DNA of 28,648 nucleotides from an uncultured Lachnospiraceae bacterium (GTDB taxonomy: Bacteria; Bacillota; Clostridia; Lachnospirales; Lachnospiraceae): NCBI GenBank assembly GCA_910584945.1, contig CAJUDY010000047.1, positions 1 through 28,648 on the forward strand, given 5' to 3'. This document shows, in pieces, positions 23,730 to 28,648 of the stretch. The first letter of the stretch is position 1. The number at the start of each line of letters is the position of its first letter. Below the pieces are notes generated by a model. It had not been told where the DNA came from and ran no database searches. It saw only the letters and a list, made by a program, of their open reading frames with translations. Position numbers and translations under genes: made by a program.

Positions 23730-24562
23730 CGAGACTTTTGAGCGCGAATTTTGTGCATCTGAAAAAGAACCGCTGTTTTTGGACCTGCATCTGGTTTATG
23801 GTACTATATGGAGCATTTATGGTCTATATGAATTACTGGTCTATGTGCAGATACGGTTACGACAGCACGTTGGATTCCATGTGTCGTGGATACACAAATC
23901 TGATGGGGTTTGCGTCGGCCCTTCTTGTCAGCCTTTTTCTCGGTACGGAATACAGCGACGGCGTCATACGCAACAAGCTGGTCGTCGGACATCAGAGACA
24001 CACCGTCTATCTGGCCGGCCTGACCGTCAACGCGGTCGGGGTGTTGATGATCAATGCCGTCTATGTGGGAGTAGTGATCTTGCTGGGCGCATCGTTCCTT
24101 GGAGCGTCCTGGCAGGCAGATCCGCTCACTCTTCTTAAGGCAGCGGCGGTCACGGTTCTGATGGACCTCTCTTATACGGCGATCTTTACCATGTGCAGCA
24201 TGCTGAATCAGAATAAGGCGTCGGTGACGGCGGGTGCGATTCTCGGGGCGCTGATTCTGTGTCTGATGTCCGGATACATCCAGTCCCGCCTGAATGAACC
24301 GAAGATCTATGAAGCCTATACGGAAGTCACCGACAAAGGCTACGTGATAACTCGGGAGGCGGTGGAGAATCCCTTCTATCTGGAAGGAACAAAACGGGAA
24401 GCGTACACGGTCTTGAACGATCTTTTGCCCAGCGGTCAGGGGATGCAGCTCGGGAGCGGGGATGTAAGCCGTGCAGGACAGATGTCTCTGTATTCCGGAC
24501 TGATTCTGGTACTCTTCACCGGAACGGGGATTTTCTTCTTCTGCCGAAAAGACATCAAATGA
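23726..24562 (+). CDS. ABC-2 type transporter permease (lantibiotic-immunity-like)
   Basis: Membrane partner of the preceding ATPase, 278 residues with about six hydrophobic segments: a first helix near residues 18-36, a large extracytoplasmic region around 190-245, and a last helix near 255-273. The segment EYSDGVIRNKLVVGHQRHTVYLAGL is the ABC-2/CcmB-like coupling motif (TxxxxxIRNKL) seen in this transporter class. ATG 23726 overlaps the ATPase stop, a sign of tight translational coupling. The substrate is unknown. Confidence 0.82.
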   Translation: MTRLLSANFVHLKKNRCFWTCIWFMVLYGAFMVYMNYWSMCRYGYDSTLDSMCRGYTNLMGFASALLVSLFLGTEYSDGVIRNKLVVGHQRHTVYLAGLTVNAVGVLMINAVYVGVVILLGASFLGASWQADPLTLLKAAAVTVLMDLSYTAIFTMCSMLNQNKASVTAGAILGALILCLMSGYIQSRLNEPKIYEAYTEVTDKGYVITREAVENPFYLEGTKREAYTVLNDLLPSGQGMQLGSGDVSRAGQMSLYSGLILVLFTGTGIFFFCRKDIK

Positions 24563-24587
24563 TGATGGGAAAGGATGGTGCGCTTTC

Positions 24588-25475
24588 ATGGAGGCCGGAA
24601 CCTTGATACTGACCGGGGCGCTGGCCCTGCTGGTGGGATTGCTTCTTTTGAAAATTCATCTTTTGCACCGGGCGGCGAGAGAACTCGGGGAAGCCTTCCG
24701 GGATCGTCTGGCAGAGGACACCAACATTCTGGTCGACACAGGGAGTCATGATCCCTATATGCGAAGCCTGGCGTCAGAAGTAAACGCCGGGCTTCGGGCG
24801 CTACGCCGGGACCGGCGCCGCTTCCGACAGGGAGACCTGGAGTTAAAAGACGCGGTTACCCATATTTCTCATGATCTTCGGACTCCGCTTACCGCTATCT
24901 GCGGTTATCTGGATCTGCTGAAAAAAGAACCGCTCTCCGAGTCTTCCCGCCGTTATCTGTCGGTGATCGAGGAGCGGACAGAGGTCTTAAAGCAGCTGAC
25001 CGAGGAACTTTTCCGGTATTCCATAACCGCCTCTTTCGGGAATCCGCTCCATCCGGAGGAGGTGTCTTTGAACGGTGCTTTGGAAGAATCTCTTTGTGCC
25101 TATTATGGAGTCTTTCAAGGTTGTCAGATCACTCCCGGAATCACCATGCCGGAGCGGGAAATCTTCCGAAGCTTGGATAAAAGCGCGCTGGGCCGCATTC
25201 TTTCCAATATCTTGAGCAATGCGGTCAAATACAGCGACGGGGACCTGACTGTCCGTCTTCTTCCCACGGGGGAGATGGTCTTTCAGAATCACGCCTCCGG
25301 TCTGACGGAGGTGGAAGTAAGCCGCCTCTTCGACCGCTATTACACGGTGGAGAATGCGAAGAGATCTACGGGCCTTGGCCTGTCCATCGCCAGAATCCTG
25401 ACGGAGCAGATGGGCGGCTCCATAGGCTGCGAGTTCCGGGAGGGCGTCTTAAGCATCCGCCTTCTATTTCCCTGA
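24588..25475 (+). CDS. Sensor histidine kinase, short-input type
   Basis: Membrane kinase of 295 residues expected to phosphorylate the response regulator at 22059. A single N-terminal helix (about 5-22) and no sizeable extracytoplasmic domain suggest it senses in the membrane or through the exporter. HisKA carries HISHDLRTPLTAICGYLDLL with His95 as phosphoacceptor. The HATPase domain has the N-box ILSNILSNAVKYS, FDRYYTVENAKRSTGLGLSIA and a short G2 region. ATG 24588 has only a loosely spaced GGAAAGGA before it. Its last 12 nt overlap the end of the minus-strand glycosyltransferase. Confidence 0.9.
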   Translation: MEAGTLILTGALALLVGLLLLKIHLLHRAARELGEAFRDRLAEDTNILVDTGSHDPYMRSLASEVNAGLRALRRDRRRFRQGDLELKDAVTHISHDLRTPLTAICGYLDLLKKEPLSESSRRYLSVIEERTEVLKQLTEELFRYSITASFGNPLHPEEVSLNGALEESLCAYYGVFQGCQITPGITMPEREIFRSLDKSALGRILSNILSNAVKYSDGDLTVRLLPTGEMVFQNHASGLTEVEVSRLFDRYYTVENAKRSTGLGLSIARILTEQMGGSIGCEFREGVLSIRLLFP

Positions 25476-26261
25476 TCCGTCTTCCCCGGCGATGACCAGC
25501 GGAATCTTACGCATATCCGCGGCAATATCCGTAAACGAACTGAAGTAGCTGCCGATGATCTTGCGGGTGGCGGCGAGGCTGTAGAGGTCCAGGAGGGCGT
25601 CCTGTATGCCTTTCCGGCTGTCCCGTCTGAGACACCGTTCCTGGTTGGAGAGAATCCGGTCCGGAAACGCCTCCCGGAGTCTCTTTTCTTCCGCGAGATC
25701 GTCGGTGGCCAGGTAGAACATAGTGTCAGGGTCGGCGGTAAGTTCCCGTCTCAAGGAAGTCAGGAAGGCGTCCGTGGAGCTTTTGCCGATGGCCGGCTGG
25801 TTGTCGGTCCTGCGGATGTGGACGCCCACGCAGGAGGGGCCGAACCGGGCGGTCATGGTGTCGATTCTTGCCTGCATGGCCGCGGTGGGGGTGAAAAGAT
25901 GGTAATCTTCTGAAGGATAGAAGGATTCCCAAGTAAAAATGTAGATATTTTTTCTTAACTGTTTTGTATAAGCGTCTTCAAGACAGCCGTCCGGATTTCG
26001 ATGGGCCAGCAGTTCTTCGTTGGTCAGGTAGGTGCGGGCGGTTTTTTGATAGAATAATTTGCGGGGGTCCGCCACCGAGTGGATGTTGGTGATCTTGCAC
26101 TCGGTGACCGGCTGAAAGAGGGCGTCGAAGGGACAGTTCAGCTCCGGATTGCAGTTCCAGAGGACCAGAAGTTTTTCCTGGCGCTTTCTGGCAAGCTGCC
26201 AGCCGGAATTTATGACGCGCATTCTATTGCATAAACCGCCGGAAGGTTGTATGATTATCAT
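25464..26261 (-). CDS. Glycosyltransferase, fucosyltransferase/NodZ-like superfamily
   Basis: Predicted 265-residue sugar transferase. The N-terminus IIIQPSGGLCNRMRVI matches the GGxxN(Q)R loop of fucosyltransferase-like (GT-B, GT11/GT23-type) enzymes. CVGVHIRRTDNQ is the peptide-motif-I type HxRRxD site for the nucleotide sugar, followed by FYLATDD and DLYSLAATRKIIGSYFSSFTDIA. Start ATG 26261 follows GAGGT by 6 nt; an ATG 10 codons earlier has no ribosome site. The only gene on the minus strand here, it converges on the kinase with a 12-nt overlap. The donor sugar (GDP-fucose or other) is not certain. It probably belongs to the polysaccharide functions to its right. Confidence 0.7.
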   Translation of the reverse strand: MIIIQPSGGLCNRMRVINSGWQLARKRQEKLLVLWNCNPELNCPFDALFQPVTECKITNIHSVADPRKLFYQKTARTYLTNEELLAHRNPDGCLEDAYTKQLRKNIYIFTWESFYPSEDYHLFTPTAAMQARIDTMTARFGPSCVGVHIRRTDNQPAIGKSSTDAFLTSLRRELTADPDTMFYLATDDLAEEKRLREAFPDRILSNQERCLRRDSRKGIQDALLDLYSLAATRKIIGSYFSSFTDIAADMRKIPLVIAGEDGSGK

Positions 26262-26327
26262 TGGGTTACCTCGTTTATACTGTGATTGCATGATGAAATA
26301 AAAGTGGCTGCACGGAAGGTTGTGTGA

Positions 26328-26485
26328 GGCATTCCGGAACGTGCTGGACCGGAGGCCCCGGACGGCTGGTCATTCCGATGAGCCTCTTAGGACGAAAATT
26401 TTGTCGGCGCGGGGGCCTCCAAAATTTTTGAGTCTCATCTCCATAGCCTGAAAGGGGCTTCCGGCCCAGCACATTCCGGAATGCC
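26328..26485 (-). repeat. 158-nt nested near-palindrome in the glycosyltransferase leader
   Basis: Arms 26328-26359 and 26454-26485 match as 32-nt inverted repeats at 29 positions. Inside are GATGAG/CTCATC (26377-26382 with 26434-26439) and an 11-bp CGAAAATTTTG/CAAAATTTTTG (26393-26403 with 26420-26430). GGAGGCCCC (26351-26359) can alternatively pair perfectly with GGGGCCTCC (26412-26420). Two of the three outer differences become G-U pairs if the minus strand is transcribed. Both outer ends carry TTCCGGAA. Confidence 0.75.
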
Positions 26486-26515
26486 GCGCAGGCTTTTGGG
26501 GCGTGCGGGCGGGTG

Positions 26516-26550
26516 TTATGATATATTTTATAGTGGGTAGTATATCATAA
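26516..26550. promoter_or_regulatory. AT-rich inverted repeat between divergent glycosyltransferases
   Basis: TTATGATATA (26516-26525) and TATATCATAA (26541-26550) are perfect inverted repeats with 15 nt between them. Each half contains a TATGAT -10-like hexamer on opposite strands, and the right half overlaps the -10 of the minus-strand promoter. It is a plausible shared operator. Confidence 0.45.
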
Positions 26551-26567
26551 ATGGGGGCGCTGGGCAA
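26539..26567 (-). promoter_or_regulatory. Minus-strand sigma-A promoter for the fucosyltransferase-like gene
   Basis: On the minus strand TTGCCC (26562-26567) and TATACT (26539-26544) are 17 nt apart. Transcription from about 26532 would give a ~270-nt leader containing the whole 158-nt palindrome before the start at 26261. Confidence 0.5.
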
Positions 26568-26617
26568 TGGGAGCTTGGACAATAACCAGCCCGTCGCGGG
26601 CCTCCGGAGGAAAATAG

Positions 26618-27844
26618 GTGGCATGGATTATGGGTTTAAAGGTATTACAGATCAGTACGGTGTGCGGAAGCGGCAGCGTGGGGCGCATCGTGGTGGATCT
26701 TTATCAGATGTTGGAGAGGAATGGGGATCAGGGATTGATCGCTTATGGGCGCCGGAAGGCGCCGGAGGGGGTCCGGGCTTTTCGGTTCGGGTCGGATGGG
26801 GACATGATGTTGCATGTGCTGTCCACGTTTTTCCGGGGAGAGCATGGGTTCTCCTCGGGGGCGCAGACGAAAAGGTTGATCGAGCGGATACGGGCCTGGG
26901 AACCGGATGTGATTCATCTGCATAACATTCACGGGTTTGTGCTGCAGGTGGAGCTTTTGTTTCGGTATCTGAAGGAGGCGGGAAAGCCGGTGGTGTGGAC
27001 GCTGCACGACTGCTGGCCTTACACCGGACACTGTGCGTTCTATGATTATAACGGCTGCGCAGGCTGGAAGGAAGGTTGTCAGGGCTGTCTGGAATATCGG
27101 AGAACTTATCCATATGCGTTGTTCCGGAACCGGACAGAGAAGAATTACCGAAGGAAGAGGAGCGCTTTTACGGGAGTGCCGAATCTGACTTTGGTGACGC
27201 CGTCCAGGTGGCTTGCGGGGGAGGTAAGGAAATCTTTTTTAGCGGATTATCCGGTGATGGTAATTCCCAACGGTATTGATACGGAGACGTTTCATCCGGT
27301 GGAGTCGGAGCTTCGGCAGGAGCTCAGGCTTTGCGGGAAGTTCGTCATCCTGGGGGTGGCGAATGTGTGGGAGCGCAGGAAAGGCCTTTCATATTTTCTG
27401 GAACTTGCAGAAAAGCTTCCGGATTCCTGTCAAATCATTTTGATCGGGTTGTCCAAAAAGCAGCTTCGGGGACTTCCGAAGAATATCCTTGGTCTTGAGA
27501 GAACCTCTTCGGCGGAAGAACTGGCGGCTTATTACTCTATGGCGGATGTGTTCGTCAACGCCACATTGGAGGACAATTTCCCGACGACGAATCTGGAAGC
27601 CCTGGCCTGCGGGACGCCGGTGATCACCTTTGACACCGGGGGCAGTCCGGAGAGCCTCGATGATTCCTGCGGGCGAATCGTTCCCAAGGGGGATCTGGAA
27701 GCCCTCCTGGAGGAGATTCTTGAGGAGCAAAGAGAGCCGAAAGCCTCGGAGGCCTGTGTGAAAAGAGCCGGACGTTACCGAAGGGAAGACCGGTTTTGGG
27801 AGTACATGACGCTGTATCATCAGTTGACAGAGCGGGGAGAATAG
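26618..27844 (+). CDS. Glycosyltransferase family 4 (GT-B)
   Basis: Predicted retaining glycosyltransferase of 408 residues, for building a surface or exopolysaccharide. The N-terminal half (KVLQISTVCGSGSVGRIVVDLY, IHLHNIHGFV, WTLHDCWPYTGHC) is typical of WcaC/EpsD-like enzymes. A cysteine cluster (CAFYDYNGCAGWKEGCQGC, about residues 136-154) is characteristic of this subgroup. The C-terminal half has VIPNGIDTETF and the donor-site block EDNFPTTNLEALACGTPVI with the E-x7-E pair. GTG 26618 lies 7 nt after GGAGG; ATG 26630 is the alternative. The next gene starts immediately after its stop. Confidence 0.85.
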   Translation: MAWIMGLKVLQISTVCGSGSVGRIVVDLYQMLERNGDQGLIAYGRRKAPEGVRAFRFGSDGDMMLHVLSTFFRGEHGFSSGAQTKRLIERIRAWEPDVIHLHNIHGFVLQVELLFRYLKEAGKPVVWTLHDCWPYTGHCAFYDYNGCAGWKEGCQGCLEYRRTYPYALFRNRTEKNYRRKRSAFTGVPNLTLVTPSRWLAGEVRKSFLADYPVMVIPNGIDTETFHPVESELRQELRLCGKFVILGVANVWERRKGLSYFLELAEKLPDSCQIILIGLSKKQLRGLPKNILGLERTSSAEELAAYYSMADVFVNATLEDNFPTTNLEALACGTPVITFDTGGSPESLDDSCGRIVPKGDLEALLEEILEEQREPKASEACVKRAGRYRREDRFWEYMTLYHQLTERGE

Positions 27845-28618
27845 ATGAAGACATTACCAAAGGTATCGGTCATCACGACCACTTATAACGACGCCGCCAA
27901 CCTGGGGAGGATCATGGATCAGGTGGCGGGGCAGGATTATGAAAATCTGGAATATATCATCGTGGACGGCGGGTCCACGGACGGAACCATGGAGCTGATC
28001 CACAGGATGGAGAAACGGATGCCGGGCAGGGTACGCTTCTTGTCCGAGCCGGATCAGGGGATCTACGATGCGCTCAATAAAGGGATCGCTCTGGCTGCGG
28101 GGGACATTATCGGATGCTGTTTTGACCGGTATGCGGATACGGGCGTGATCAGCCGGATGGTGGAGGCCATGGAGACAGAAGGAACGGACGGCGTCCACGG
28201 AGATCTTTATTATATGGACGGGGAGCGGATCGTGCGCAGATGGCATCAGGGCCAGGGGAATATCCGCAGCGGCTGGCTGCCGGGACATCCCACGCTGTAT
28301 CTTAGAAGAAAAGTGTATGAGCAGTATGGCGTTTACCGGACCGATTACCGGATTGCGGCGGATTATGAGTTCATGGTGCGCATTTTATACAAAAGAAAGG
28401 TAAGACTTTCCTATCTTCCGGAAATACTAATCTATATGTCCCACGGGGGGACAAGCACGAACAGTCTGGGCGCCTATATGCAGTCTCTGAAAGAGGGACA
28501 CCGGGCTCTGGTGGAGAATCAGGTGCCCTTTGCCTGGGTGACGGACTTTTGCCGGATTGTGCGGGTGCTGTGGCAGTTCATTCCGGGAACCGGCCACGAC
28601 AAACGCATGAGTAAATAA
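27845..28618 (+). CDS. Glycosyltransferase family 2 with altered DXD region
   Basis: Predicted GT-A type sugar transferase, 257 residues. The N-terminus VSVITTTYNDAANL, IIVDGGSTDGTMELI and SEPDQGIYDALNKGIALAAGDIIG follow the WcaA-like GT2 pattern closely. Where relatives continue with an LN-S/A-DD motif that binds the metal and nucleotide sugar, this protein reads CCFDRYAD, so the usual double Asp is missing or displaced. The later parts (VHGDLYYMDG, GHPTLYLRRKVYEQYG, AADYEFMVRI) are intact, including the likely catalytic Asp in ADYEF. The start is directly adjacent to the upstream stop. A further polysaccharide gene may follow beyond the window. Confidence 0.82.
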   Translation: MKTLPKVSVITTTYNDAANLGRIMDQVAGQDYENLEYIIVDGGSTDGTMELIHRMEKRMPGRVRFLSEPDQGIYDALNKGIALAAGDIIGCCFDRYADTGVISRMVEAMETEGTDGVHGDLYYMDGERIVRRWHQGQGNIRSGWLPGHPTLYLRRKVYEQYGVYRTDYRIAADYEFMVRILYKRKVRLSYLPEILIYMSHGGTSTNSLGAYMQSLKEGHRALVENQVPFAWVTDFCRIVRVLWQFIPGTGHDKRMSK

Positions 28619-28648
28619 AATGTGAACAAACTGCTCCATTATCCGTTA

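Noticed and set aside
26551..26925. A plus-strand ORF overlapping the start of the family 4 glycosyltransferase
   Set aside because: It overlaps the conserved N-terminus of the real gene in another frame, and its peptide is Gly/Arg-rich with no domain.

Overview
The window reads as a chromosomal segment of a Gram-positive, fairly high-GC member of the Clostridia, most likely a gut Lachnospiraceae. The evidence is strong purine-rich Shine-Dalgarno sequences before almost every gene, sigma-A type promoters, lipoproteins with Ala/Glu/Thr-rich linkers, an HPr protein with both His15 and Ser46, and the DUF4358/MBOAT/DHHW gene trio. The species call is inference from gene content, not from a marker gene.

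Layout. (1) 1-1013 is a decayed stretch: a candidate type I toxin-antitoxin locus (32-codon membrane peptide with a convergent antisense RNA promoter), a frameshifted C-terminal scrap of acetolactate synthase, and a strong terminator. (2) 1014-5082 is a complete monosaccharide ABC importer (ChvE-like binding lipoprotein, GguA double ATPase, GguB permease) with a hairpin between the first two genes. (3) 5083-5771 holds a structured leader, an HPr gene, and a highly structured RNA region ending in a terminator. (4) 5776-9635 holds a possibly degenerate Rpn/PD-(D/E)XK-like gene, then a DUF4358 lipoprotein, an AlgI-like MBOAT acyltransferase and a DHHW protein, which together look like an envelope O-acetylation unit. 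(5) 9854-13422 is a MacAB-like tripartite efflux system (HlyD adaptor, ATPase, FtsX-type permease). (6) 13483-14754 is a secreted coiled-coil NlpC/P60 peptidoglycan hydrolase with its own promoter. (7) 14905-19859 is a full branched-chain amino-acid ABC importer (livJ-like, livH, livM, livG, livF). The binding protein is transcribed and terminated separately, and a palindromic candidate operator sits at its start site. (8) 20061-21995 is a glycogen branching enzyme. (9) 22059-25475 is a response regulator, an ABC-2 exporter and a histidine kinase, with PhoB-like tandem repeats just before the exporter genes. (10) 25464-28618 holds three glycosyltransferases, one on the minus strand, around an intergenic region containing a 158-nt near-palindrome and divergent promoter-like sequences. 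This looks like the edge of a surface polysaccharide locus.

The window is mostly envelope and nutrient-uptake functions. The most unusual items are in the non-coding parts: the antisense/toxin locus with an overlapping 5-codon upstream ORF, the multi-branched RNA after HPr, the CTTAACC repeats, the livJ palindrome, and the 158-nt hairpin placed in the predicted leader of the minus-strand glycosyltransferase. No tRNA, rRNA, CRISPR array, intact insertion sequence or phage gene was recognised.
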